Assembly: GCF_016031635.1 (NCBI RefSeq)
Contig: NZ_JACEGD010000015.1
Coordinates: forward strand, 184,486 to 248,485
Source of the DNA: Bradyrhizobium diversitatis
GTDB taxonomy: Bacteria; Pseudomonadota; Alphaproteobacteria; Rhizobiales; Xanthobacteraceae
DNA length: 64,000 nt
Direction: 5' to 3'
The position numbers were made by a program, and so were the translations under genes. Of the stretch, positions 17,171 to 25,381 are shown one piece after another (position 1 is the stretch's first letter; each line of letters starts with the position of its first letter). The notes under the pieces were generated by a model. The model saw only the letters and a program-made list of their open reading frames with translations. It was not told where the DNA came from and ran no database searches.

Positions 17171-17938
17171 TTACGCTTCAGGGAAGCCCCGGAGCAAGTA
17201 CAAGCGCAGCGCTCCCAGCAGGCCGTTCAGGATCAGCCCCAGCAGCGAGATCGTGATCAATGGCACGAACATATCGACGGCCTGGAAGGTTCGGGCCGCC
17301 GTCACCAGCGCGTGCCCCAATCCGTCCGTCGACGTGATCATCTCGGCCAGAAACACCACGATGCAGGAAATGACAAGGCCGATCCGGCATCCCGTCAGGA
17401 TCGACGGCATCGCGGCAGGCAGCACCACTTTGAAGAGGATTTCATAGCGCGGCGTTCCGGCCGCCATGGCCGACCAGATCAGCTTCTGCTCGACGGTCGA
17501 TGCACCGTAATAGGTGGAGAGCAGAATGGGAAACAAGGCATCCGCGGCGACCAACGTGATCTTCGATCCGTGGCCGAACCCGAGCAGGAGCAGGAGCGCC
17601 GGATAGAGGGCAACCTTGGGCAACGGCGCCAATACGCGGACGATAGGACGGACCACGGCGTTGATCGCGGGGTTGGCGGCAGCCGCGATACCGATGCTCA
17701 CGCCTAGCACGACCGCAATCGCGAACCCCGCAAACAGCCGGATCAGCGTTGCCGCGATCTCCTGCTGAAACGCGAACGTCACGAGCTGCTGAAGCAGCCG
17801 GCCGAAGACGAACCCCGGCGGCGGCAGCAAGACCGCGGGCGCAAAGCCGAATGACACCAAGCCCTGCCATACCGCGATCACCAGCACGATCGGGGCAATC
17901 CCAAGAAAGACGTTTGGGGAGAAAAAGCGCGACATCAT
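17171..17938 (-). CDS. ABC transporter permease (SsuC/TauC type), second subunit
   Basis: 255-aa inner-membrane permease with about six hydrophobic segments and the cytoplasmic coupling loop around EQKLIWSAMAAGTPRYEILFKVVLPAAMPSILTG, typical of the nitrate/sulfonate/taurine importer family. The ATG at 17938 overlaps the stop of the previous permease gene (ATGA arrangement), so translational coupling is likely; an upstream in-frame ATG at 17977 would need a 43-bp overlap. It probably forms a heterodimer with the permease at 17935-18720, since the transporter has only one ATPase gene. Confidence 0.86.
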   Translation of the reverse strand: MMSRFFSPNVFLGIAPIVLVIAVWQGLVSFGFAPAVLLPPPGFVFGRLLQQLVTFAFQQEIAATLIRLFAGFAIAVVLGVSIGIAAAANPAINAVVRPIVRVLAPLPKVALYPALLLLLGFGHGSKITLVAADALFPILLSTYYGASTVEQKLIWSAMAAGTPRYEILFKVVLPAAMPSILTGCRIGLVISCIVVFLAEMITSTDGLGHALVTAARTFQAVDMFVPLITISLLGLILNGLLGALRLYLLRGFPEA

Positions 17939-18720
17939 GAGAAGCTCAGCGGCATGTCGAACTGCGGTTCGGACCAACGCACAAGTCTGGCACGAGCCCT
18001 TTCGAAAAGCGCGTCGAGGAAAATTCCCATCGCCCCCACGATGATGATCATCGCAAAGACGGTGTCGTATTGGCCCATGTCGAGCGCATTGAACAGGATA
18101 TTGCCGGCGCCCGATTGACGGGCGATCATCTCACTGGTGATCATCGTGATCAGCGCCAGCACCAATCCTGTGCGGCACCCGGTCAGAATTTCCGGCAGCG
18201 CCGCGGGCAGCACGATCCGCACTAGGCGTTGTGCGGGCGAAAGCCCCATCGCGGCACCCGACCAAAGCATCTTCTCCTCGACCGCCTTGGCACCCTCGAA
18301 GCTGTGGTAGATCACGGGAAGGCTGACGCCCAGAAAGATCACCAGTGTCTTGGTGACGTCTCCAACGCCCAGCCAAAGCATGATAATCGGCATCAAGGCG
18401 GCCTTCGGCACCGGATAAATCACCATCAGGAGCGGATTGAAGAAGGCCGCGACGCCCCGGCTGCGTCCCATCAACAGCCCCAGTGGAATCGAAACCAGCA
18501 CCGCTACACCGAACCCGATCGCCATGCGGCGAAGCGAAGCAAGGATGTTGAGCAGGGATTCCTTGTCGCCGAGAATGTCCGGAATTGCCCGGACCGCCTC
18601 AATCACCGTCGGGAAGCTGTCGTTCTTCAGTGCGACTGAGGCGACCTGCCACACCGCGAGCAATCCGATGCAGGCCAGCACCGGAGCAGCCCTCTTGATC
18701 AACGCAGCTGGTGTCATCAT
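17935..18720 (-). CDS. ABC transporter permease (SsuC/TauC type), first subunit
   Basis: 261-aa membrane permease of the binding-protein-dependent transport family. Several transmembrane segments surround the coupling loop EEKMLWSGAAMGLSPAQRLVRIVLPAALPEILTGCR. Its start overlaps the end of the ATPase gene by 4 bp and its stop overlaps the start of the next permease. Two distinct permeases in one SsuABC-like operon is less common than a homodimer. Substrate family members include sulfonates, nitrate, thiamine precursors and aromatic acids such as phthalate; context suggests an aromatic or N-heterocyclic compound. Confidence 0.87.
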   Translation of the reverse strand: MMTPAALIKRAAPVLACIGLLAVWQVASVALKNDSFPTVIEAVRAIPDILGDKESLLNILASLRRMAIGFGVAVLVSIPLGLLMGRSRGVAAFFNPLLMVIYPVPKAALMPIIMLWLGVGDVTKTLVIFLGVSLPVIYHSFEGAKAVEEKMLWSGAAMGLSPAQRLVRIVLPAALPEILTGCRTGLVLALITMITSEMIARQSGAGNILFNALDMGQYDTVFAMIIIVGAMGIFLDALFERARARLVRWSEPQFDMPLSFS

Positions 18721-19529
18721 GAGACAGGCCCGGCTTCGTCGCTCTCATCGAACATGCGCTCGATATCGACGACGTACTTCTGATAGCGCGGGTCGAGCAA
18801 CAACTCGTTGCGGCGGCGCGGCCGCGGCAGATCGATGTCGATGACTTGCCGGATTCGCCCGGGTGATTTCGACATCATGACGACCTTGTCCGAGAGGAAG
18901 ACGGCCTCATCGACCGAATGAGTGACGAACAGCACCGTCTTGCGGTCGCGCTCCCAGATGGTCAGAAGATCGTTCTGCAGGCGCGTCCGGGTGTGCGCGT
19001 CGAGCGCACCGAACGGCTCGTCCATCAGCAGAACTTCGGGATGATAGGCGAGCGTTCGTGCCAGCGCGACGCGCTGCTTCATGCCGCCAGAAAGCTCTTT
19101 CGGATAGAAGTTCTCGTAGCCCTTGAGGCCGACCATCTCGATCAGGGCCCGGCTCTGCGCTTCGGCCTCGGCGGTGCGCACACCTTGCTGGCGTGGGCCA
19201 TACATCACATTGCCCAGCACGGTCTTCCAGGGAAACAGGGCGAACTCCTGGAACACAGGTCCGCGATCCGGACCGGGCCCGGTAATCGCATGTCCCTTGA
19301 TCTTCGCCATGCCGCTGGTCGGGCTGACAAAGCCGCCAACGATATAGAGCAGTGTCGACTTGCCGCAGCCGGACGGACCGAGAATTGAGACGAAGGCGCC
19401 CTCCTCGATCGTCAGCGAGATATCCGACAGCGCCAAATGATCCTTGCGCGCCGAGGTCTGAAAGACCTGCGAGACGCGATCGATCTCGATGATTGCGGAA
19501 GCCGGCTCTTGTGATGTCACCGGTCTCAT
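18717..19529 (-). CDS. ABC transporter ATP-binding protein (SsuB/TauB type)
   Basis: 270-aa ATPase. Walker A is LGPSGCGKST, the Q-loop is in PVFQEFALFPW, the signature is LSGGMKQRVALART, Walker B is VLLMDEPFGALD and the switch histidine is in LFVTHSVDEA. Together these are typical of importers of the nitrate/sulfonate/taurine family. The start at 19529 gives the normal family length; upstream in-frame ATG codons at 19562 and further out give non-conserved extensions. It forms an operon with the two permeases downstream, with 4-bp overlaps. Confidence 0.88.
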   Translation of the reverse strand: MRPVTSQEPASAIIEIDRVSQVFQTSARKDHLALSDISLTIEEGAFVSILGPSGCGKSTLLYIVGGFVSPTSGMAKIKGHAITGPGPDRGPVFQEFALFPWKTVLGNVMYGPRQQGVRTAEAEAQSRALIEMVGLKGYENFYPKELSGGMKQRVALARTLAYHPEVLLMDEPFGALDAHTRTRLQNDLLTIWERDRKTVLFVTHSVDEAVFLSDKVVMMSKSPGRIRQVIDIDLPRPRRRNELLLDPRYQKYVVDIERMFDESDEAGPVS

Positions 19530-19656
19530 CCATTCGCTCGATCTCGCAGCCACTACCGTCATCCCGTATCTCGTCTCACTCGCGCGAACATTCAGCAGCA
19601 CGAGCTTAGCAAGAAACCTGCCAGACAGGCCTTCGCCTTCGCACACGTGCGGTGCG

Positions 19657-21351
19657 TCATTCGAACCACGGCCATTCTGCCGGGCCTTCATGCGTAACGG
19701 CTCCGCCCGGCGCTTGGCCGACCAGCCGCGCATATTTTGCGAGCGCACCTGCACGGTGACGCGGCGGGCGTTGCTTCCAATCGCGCCGCCGCGCGGTGAA
19801 CTCCTGCTCGTCGAGCAGCACGTCCATCCGCCGATTTGCGGCATCGATCCGGATCCTGTCGCCGTCGCGAACAAGCGCCAATGGACCGCCAACAAACGCC
19901 TCGGGAGACACGTAGCCGATGCACATGCCGCGGGTCGCCCCCGAGAACCGCCCGTCGGTGATCAGGGCAACTTTTTCGCCCATGCCCTGTCCGTAGATCA
20001 GCGCGGTGACGCCGAGCATCTCACGCATGCCGGGGCCGCCGACCGGCCCTTCGTTGCGGATCACGAGGACCTCGCCCGCCTTGTAGCTGCGGTCGCGAAC
20101 CGCTTTGACGCAGGCTTCCTCATCCTCGAAAACACGCGCGACGCCCTCGAAGAACTGGCTCTTCAAACCGGCAACCTTGATCACCGCACCGTCCGGACAG
20201 AGGTTGCCCTTCAGAACTGCAACGCCCCCATCTGGCATGATAGGCGCACGAGACGCGTAAACGACCACGCCATCGGGAGCATTGGCCGCATCATATTCTT
20301 CGGCAAGCGTTCGGCCCGTGATGGTGATGCAGCTGCCATCGATATGCCCGCTCTGGATCAGCTCGCGGATGACCACCGCCGCGCCGCCGATGTCGTAGAC
20401 ATCTTTCGCCGTGTATTTGCCCCCTGGCCGCAGATTTCCGATCAGCGGCGTCCTGGCAAATACCTCGCCCACATCGTCGATCGCGAATGCAATGCCGGCC
20501 TCGTTCGCGATGGCAGGAAGGTGCAACGCGGCGTTAGTCGAGCCGCCCGTCGCGGCCACGATCGCCGCGCCGTTCTCCAGGGACTTGCGCGTCACGATAT
20601 CGCGCGGCAGCGGTCCACCACGCCCCAGCATCTCCATGATCAGCCGTCCGGCACGCCGCGAGATCTGCGCACGCTCAGCGTAGACACCGGGCACCATCGA
20701 AACGTTTGGAATGGTCAGGCCCATCGCCTCCGACACCATTCCCATGGTATTCGCGGTGAACTGGCCGGCGCACGCGCCGATCGTCGGCAAGCAGGCGCGC
20801 TCGATCCGCTCGAGCGTAGCGCCGTCGATCTCACCGGTCATGAAGCTGCCGACGGCCTCATAGGAGTCCAGCACCGTCAACGTTCGACCGTCCACGCGGC
20901 CCGGCAGCGAGCTGCCGCCATAGATGAAAATGGACGGCACGTTGCAGCGAACCATGCCCATCATCACGCCGGGAAGCGTCTTGTCGCATCCGCCGTACCC
21001 GATCAGCGCATCGTAGGCCAGTCCATGCACGACGGCTTCGATCGAATCGGCGATCAGCTCCCGCGAGAACAGGGAGAACTTCATCCCCTCGTGGTTCATG
21101 CTGATGCCGTCGGAAACCGAGACGGTCGAGAATTCGCGCGGTGTGCCGCCGGCTTCCTCGATGCCTGTCTTGGCCGCGGCGACCTGGAAATCGTGGGTCA
21201 TGTTGCAGGGCGTCTGCTCGCCCTTCATGCTGACGATGCCTACCATCGGCTTGGCGATCGCAGCGTCGTCCAGCCCCATGGCGCGCATGAATGCACGATG
21301 CGGGGCCCGGTCAAGCCCGTTTGTGGTGACGCGTGATCGCAACTTCTTCAT
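19657..21351 (-). CDS. IlvD/Edd family [Fe-S] dehydratase
   Basis: 564-aa dihydroxy-acid/sugar-acid dehydratase family protein. The cluster ligands are visible as C49 (GEQTPCN), C122 (GYGGCDK) and C194 (IGACAGQFTANTMG), the three-cysteine pattern of the [2Fe-2S] type; K124 in GCDK is the probable carbamylated lysine. C-terminal SGATRGMCIGYVSPEA is also typical. Biosynthetic IlvD converts dihydroxyisovalerate to ketoisovalerate, while paralogues dehydrate sugar acids or catabolic hydroxy acids. Its position between a binding-protein gene and its transporter genes argues for a catabolic paralogue. Confidence 0.88.
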   Translation of the reverse strand: MKKLRSRVTTNGLDRAPHRAFMRAMGLDDAAIAKPMVGIVSMKGEQTPCNMTHDFQVAAAKTGIEEAGGTPREFSTVSVSDGISMNHEGMKFSLFSRELIADSIEAVVHGLAYDALIGYGGCDKTLPGVMMGMVRCNVPSIFIYGGSSLPGRVDGRTLTVLDSYEAVGSFMTGEIDGATLERIERACLPTIGACAGQFTANTMGMVSEAMGLTIPNVSMVPGVYAERAQISRRAGRLIMEMLGRGGPLPRDIVTRKSLENGAAIVAATGGSTNAALHLPAIANEAGIAFAIDDVGEVFARTPLIGNLRPGGKYTAKDVYDIGGAAVVIRELIQSGHIDGSCITITGRTLAEEYDAANAPDGVVVYASRAPIMPDGGVAVLKGNLCPDGAVIKVAGLKSQFFEGVARVFEDEEACVKAVRDRSYKAGEVLVIRNEGPVGGPGMREMLGVTALIYGQGMGEKVALITDGRFSGATRGMCIGYVSPEAFVGGPLALVRDGDRIRIDAANRRMDVLLDEQEFTARRRDWKQRPPRHRAGALAKYARLVGQAPGGAVTHEGPAEWPWFE

Positions 21352-21429
21352 ATGTGCATCTTCTTCATTCAGCGTCCCGGATGATCCGGAACGCTGCGGT
21401 CTCCTCGTCTGGGCAGCCCGCCAGGCCCC

Positions 21430-22422
21430 TTATTGCAGCGGTGCAACGATGGTCGGGTGCTTGAATTGTGCGACATCCAGTTTCGGCAGCATTCCTGTCT
21501 CCGCATAGATATCCAGCATCTTCTGGATCGCTGGGAAGTTTGGTGCTGCGCCTGGATCGCGACCGAAATCGTTGTCTTTGAGCAGGTAAGTCTCAAGCAC
21601 CGGAACAGGCGCCTTCAGAACTTCATTGACCACCTTGAGGGTCTCTTCGCGGTTCGCCAGCGCCTTCTTCATGCCTGACGTGATGTCGCGAACATAGGCT
21701 TTGACCAGTTGCGGATTCTTGTCGACGAAATCGGCACGGCAGGCTTCCAGGATGTGCACGATGTTCGGCATGGCCTGGGACAGCGAGAACAGCTTCCTTG
21801 TGCCGCCCTTGGCCTCCGCGCGTGCGGCAAACGGCTGGTTCATGTTGACCGCATCGACGCGGCCTTGGCGCAGCGCGTCCTCGGAAACTGCAAAGCCGAC
21901 CTCGACCAGCTTGATGTCCTTGGCCGGATCGACGCCATTCTGCTTCAAGAGCAGGTTGAATGGCCCTTGCGTGCCGCCACCGATCACGGAAATGCCGACC
22001 GTTTTGCCCTTGAGATCGGCGATCGTCTTGATGGGCGAGTCATCCTTGACGGCCCAATAGACCGAGAAACCGCCAGGCTTTTCGAAGACGTGTTGCGCGA
22101 CGATATAGGCCTTGAGATTGCCGCCGACCACGCCATTGGAGAGCGACAGTGGCGCCTGCGTCGCGCAGTCCAGCGCGCCGGCCGCCAATGCCTGCGTCAT
22201 CGGCGCGGTGCCCTGGAATTGGGTCCATTCGACGTTGTAGGTCTTGCCGATGCTGGGAAACTCGGCCGGCCTGCGCATCATCCAGTACTTGGATTCCTCG
22301 GCCGGGATCGTCCAACCGACGCGGATCGTCTGCTGCCCCCATGACGGGCTTGCCGCCGCGCTCGCGGCTGCTGCCGCCCCCAAAGCCAGGATCCATTTCG
22401 AAACGGTTCGCATCGTACCCAC
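21430..22422 (-). CDS. ABC transporter substrate-binding protein (SsuA/TauA/NMT1 type)
   Basis: 330-aa periplasmic binding protein with a Sec signal peptide (about residues 1-29, ending PSWGQ) and the family pattern TIRVGWTIPAEESKYW, QGTAPMTQALAAGALDCA and LKGKTVGISVIGGGTQGPFNLLLKQNG. It supplies ligand to the permease pair encoded downstream. An ATG three codons in (22413) is an alternative start. It is first in the leftward unit binding protein, IlvD-type dehydratase, ATPase, two permeases, NicX-like enzyme. A copy of the shared palindrome lies 50 bp upstream, linking import to the MarR regulon. Confidence 0.87.
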   Translation of the reverse strand: MGTMRTVSKWILALGAAAAASAAASPSWGQQTIRVGWTIPAEESKYWMMRRPAEFPSIGKTYNVEWTQFQGTAPMTQALAAGALDCATQAPLSLSNGVVGGNLKAYIVAQHVFEKPGGFSVYWAVKDDSPIKTIADLKGKTVGISVIGGGTQGPFNLLLKQNGVDPAKDIKLVEVGFAVSEDALRQGRVDAVNMNQPFAARAEAKGGTRKLFSLSQAMPNIVHILEACRADFVDKNPQLVKAYVRDITSGMKKALANREETLKVVNEVLKAPVPVLETYLLKDNDFGRDPGAAPNFPAIQKMLDIYAETGMLPKLDVAQFKHPTIVAPLQ

Positions 22423-22471
22423 TCCGCTGCTCCGGCGCCGACAGGCGCCCCCAACCCGACCGCTTCAAATG

Positions 22472-22485
22472 TTTCATGGTTCAAA
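22472..22485. promoter_or_regulatory. Palindromic operator variant between binding-protein and dehydrogenase genes
   Basis: TTTCATGGTTCAAA, the most divergent copy of the shared palindrome, in the 157-bp divergent intergenic region between 22422 (leftward) and 22580 (rightward). It could regulate either or both. A TTTGAAGC half site on the minus strand at about 22462-22469 may extend it. Confidence 0.42.
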
Positions 22486-22579
22486 CAATCAGGCAAGCCA
22501 TGCAAGCCGGGCGGTTTTGCCCTCGGATGCACAATGTATGGTAAAGGGGCCGTCGCATTGCGACAGAAGGAGGCAACCT

Positions 22580-23497
22580 ATGGCTGATGAGAGCAAGGCA
22601 AACCCGCAAGGCACCGAGAGGCTCGGCTATCTCGGCCTTGGGCTCATGGGCACGCCGATGACCCGACGCCTGCTCAAGGCCGGCTATCAGGTCGCTGTCT
22701 GGAACCGCTCGGAGGGCAAGGTGGCGCCGCTCGCCGAGGCCGGCGCCAAGCGCGCGGTCACGCCTCGTGATCTCCTGGTGAACTCGGATATCATCTTCAT
22801 GTGCGTGACCGATGCGGCCGCGGTCGAGGAGGTGATCTTCGGGCCCCAAGGTCTGGCAGCGGCACCCGGCGCGGGCAAGCTTGTCGTCGACTTCTCGTCC
22901 ATACATCCCGACGCAGCGCGTGATCTTGCAACGCGACTGAAAGACGCGAACGGTGCGGGCTGGATCGATGCGCCCGTGTCCGGAGGCACGAAGGGCGCCG
23001 AGGAAGGCACGCTCGCCATCATGGCGGGCGGGGAAGTTGGCGACATCGAGAGGGTGCGGCCCTATGTGCTGGCCATGGCGCGCAGGTTCACTCGCATGGG
23101 CCCGATCGGCGCCGGCCAGACCACGAAGCTGTGTAACCAGGTGATCGTCGGATGCGCGATGGCCGTCCTCGCGGAAGCGACGCGCCTTGCCGTGAATGCC
23201 GGAATCGATGCCAACCGGTTGCCCGAAGCACTCGCCGGCGGCTTTGCGGATTCCATTCCGCTCCAGCTGTTCGTGCCGCGGATGGTCCAGGGCATTCACA
23301 ACCCACCGCTCGGTCACATCGCCACGATGCTCAAGGACCTCGATACGGTCGCCGATGTCGCACAGGCGACGTCGACGCCAGTGCCGATGGCCACCCTTGC
23401 CGGACAACTTTTCAGGCTGGCGAAAGCCGCGCGAGGTGCGGAAGCGGACGCGTTGGAAATCTACAAGCTATCGGCGCCGGAACGCCAGGCTGTCTAG
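22580..23497 (+). CDS. NAD(P)-dependent oxidoreductase, 3-hydroxyisobutyrate dehydrogenase family
   Basis: 305-aa beta-hydroxyacid dehydrogenase. The N-terminal Rossmann motif GLGLMGTPM is near residue 18, the substrate-binding DAPVSGGTKGAEEGTLAIMAGG near 122-145, and the catalytic lysine is in the AGQTTKLCNQ segment near 175. Members oxidise 3-hydroxyisobutyrate, tartronate semialdehyde or related hydroxy acids. The start at 22580 follows AAGGAGGC by 5 nt. It is the only rightward gene in the 16-26 kb module, and sits divergent to the binding-protein gene with a shared regulatory region. Confidence 0.87.
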   Translation: MADESKANPQGTERLGYLGLGLMGTPMTRRLLKAGYQVAVWNRSEGKVAPLAEAGAKRAVTPRDLLVNSDIIFMCVTDAAAVEEVIFGPQGLAAAPGAGKLVVDFSSIHPDAARDLATRLKDANGAGWIDAPVSGGTKGAEEGTLAIMAGGEVGDIERVRPYVLAMARRFTRMGPIGAGQTTKLCNQVIVGCAMAVLAEATRLAVNAGIDANRLPEALAGGFADSIPLQLFVPRMVQGIHNPPLGHIATMLKDLDTVADVAQATSTPVPMATLAGQLFRLAKAARGAEADALEIYKLSAPERQAV

Positions 23498-23512
23498 GCG
23501 ACCTGAAGCGCG

Positions 23513-24076
23513 TTACGGCGCCTGCTTGCGTTCATCGTCGGCCATGAAGCGGCCGAACGTCCCCCGTGCGAAGAGCAGCGGCTCCTTCGCATTGTAGGTG
23601 TAGGCCTCGACCGCGCCGAGAAAGATCACGTGGTCGCCGCCATAGTAGCGATTCACGGAGCGGCATTGAAAGTTGGCGACGCTCTCGGCGAGTACCGGCG
23701 CGTTGCCGAGGCCCGGCGCCCAGTCCACGCCGGTGAACTTGTCGTCCGATGATTTTGCGAATTTGTTCGCAAGCGCCTGTTGCGAAGCACCAAGCACGTT
23801 GACGGTGAAATGGCTGGCGTTCTGGAAGATGGTCAGGCTCGAGGAATAGACGACGAGGCTCCACAGAACCAGCGGTGGGTTCAGAGAGACCGACGCAAAC
23901 GAATTGCACGTCAGTCCGTAGGGCTTGCCGTCAGGCGCTGCCGCCGTGATGATCGTGACGCCCGTTGCATAGGTTCCGAGCGCGTTGCGAAAATCGCGGG
24001 GATCGATCAGCGAGCTGTCGCTCGCGAACTCGTTGGCGGGATCGGGAGCGCGGGGCTGCTTCGGCAGATCATTCAT
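23513..24076 (-). CDS. Flavin reductase (HpaC-like) of a two-component monooxygenase
   Basis: 187-aa flavin reductase-like FMN-binding split-barrel protein. The family core is visible as FRNALGTYATGVTIITA, GLTCNSFASVSLNPPLVLWSL and the terminal GDHVIFLGAVEAY. It supplies FADH2 or FMNH2 from NAD(P)H to the oxygenase encoded 9 bp upstream on the same strand. The pair resembles HsaAB/HpaBC-like systems that ortho-hydroxylate phenols. It converges with the dehydrogenase gene at 22580-23497. Confidence 0.9.
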   Translation of the reverse strand: MNDLPKQPRAPDPANEFASDSSLIDPRDFRNALGTYATGVTIITAAAPDGKPYGLTCNSFASVSLNPPLVLWSLVVYSSSLTIFQNASHFTVNVLGASQQALANKFAKSSDDKFTGVDWAPGLGNAPVLAESVANFQCRSVNRYYGGDHVIFLGAVEAYTYNAKEPLLFARGTFGRFMADDERKQAP

Positions 24077-24085
24077 CGGCCGGCC

Positions 24086-25291
24086 TCACAGCGTCAGATT
24101 CTCGGACGGCAGGCCGAGCGCCACTCGTCCATAATTGGTCCCGGCCGCATCGAAGTTGAACGCGAGATGCGAGTTGATCGCGTGCGCGTCGCGGAACTGC
24201 CGCTGCAACATGCCACTTGTGAACAGACCGCGCGCGCCACTCGCGGCAAACAGCATCGAGACCGAGTCCGTGCACAAGTTCACTGAGAAAGATCCGTCGC
24301 GCCGGTATCTGGTCTTGGTCGCCATGTCAGGGATATGGCCGCGCCGAGCGTCCGTCATGGCATCGAGGCAGGCCGACCGCATGATCAGGCGTGCGGCATC
24401 GATCTTCGCCGATGCCTCCGCGATCTTGATCTGCGTGCTTTGAAAATCGCTCAGCTTGGCACGATTGTAGGTTGAAATGCGATGACGCGCGACCTCTGTG
24501 TAATCGTCGAGGCATGCCTGCGCATTCCCCAGCGCGACGCCGGAGAGAACGTATGGGAAGAGCGAGAACACGGGTAACGCATACAGCGGATTCGGATTGA
24601 CCTTGCTTCCCGGTGTCGGGCCACCTGAGAGGTCACCGACAGCGACCGTCATGTAGTCGGCCACGAAAGCGTCCCGGACTTCGACGTCGCAAGATCCCGT
24701 CCCGCGCAATCCTGCGACATTCCAGGTGTCCAGCACCGTGTAATCGCCCTTCGGCAGCAGGAAGATTCGATACTCGATGCCGTCCGCCTCGTCCTCGGAG
24801 TAGACCACGCTTGCCAGCATGTTCCATTCGCAGGAGGCAACCCCCGAGGAGAACGGCCAGCTTCCGTGCAGCCGGTATCCACCCGCGACCCGCGTAGCGC
24901 GCCCGGCGGGAAAAATGAACGAGGATGCGATTAGCGCGTCCGGATCACTGCCCCAGACCAGATCCTGCGCTTTCTGCTCGAACATGCCGAGCATCCAATG
25001 ATGGCTCGCCAGATTGGCGAGATTCCAGGCTACCGACGCATCGGCGTGCCCGAGCAGCTCGGCGCAATCGACGAGGGCGACATAGTCGAGCTCGGCGCCG
25101 CCGATCCGGGCCGGCTGGAGCATCCGGAACAGGCCGGCGTCATGGAGATCCTTTTCGGTCTCCGGCGGAAGACGCCGCAGCTCCTCCGTCCGCGCTGCAC
25201 GTTCGCCTAGTCGCGGCAGGAGCGCCCGAGTCTTCGCAATCATTGCCGCATAGACTTCTCCGCCGTCTTGCCGTCCGGTGGGCTGAGTCAT
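24086..25291 (-). CDS. FADH2-dependent monooxygenase, acyl-CoA dehydrogenase fold (HsaA/HpaH C2-like)
   Basis: 401-aa flavin-dependent hydroxylase of the acyl-CoA dehydrogenase superfamily. Characteristic segments are the FRMLQPARIGGAELD region, ADASVAWNLANLASHHWMLG, GSWPFSSGVASCEW and DTWNVAGLRGTGSCDVEV, as in the oxygenase components HsaA, DszC-like and p-hydroxyphenylacetate hydroxylase C2. It would hydroxylate an aromatic or heteroaromatic substrate using reduced flavin from the adjacent reductase. The ATG at 25291 is preferred because AGGAG lies 7 nt upstream; an ATG at 25315 also exists. Together with the NicX-like protein it could form a hydroxylate-then-cleave sequence. Confidence 0.85.
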   Translation of the reverse strand: MTQPTGRQDGGEVYAAMIAKTRALLPRLGERAARTEELRRLPPETEKDLHDAGLFRMLQPARIGGAELDYVALVDCAELLGHADASVAWNLANLASHHWMLGMFEQKAQDLVWGSDPDALIASSFIFPAGRATRVAGGYRLHGSWPFSSGVASCEWNMLASVVYSEDEADGIEYRIFLLPKGDYTVLDTWNVAGLRGTGSCDVEVRDAFVADYMTVAVGDLSGGPTPGSKVNPNPLYALPVFSLFPYVLSGVALGNAQACLDDYTEVARHRISTYNRAKLSDFQSTQIKIAEASAKIDAARLIMRSACLDAMTDARRGHIPDMATKTRYRRDGSFSVNLCTDSVSMLFAASGARGLFTSGMLQRQFRDAHAINSHLAFNFDAAGTNYGRVALGLPSENLTL

Positions 25292-25381
25292 GCGCGGCTC
25301 CTGACCGAGCGCCATTCGAGTCCCTCGCTTTCACACATTTATGCGGCGAGACCCTCGCTAAATCAAGCCGAGGCAAGGTCC

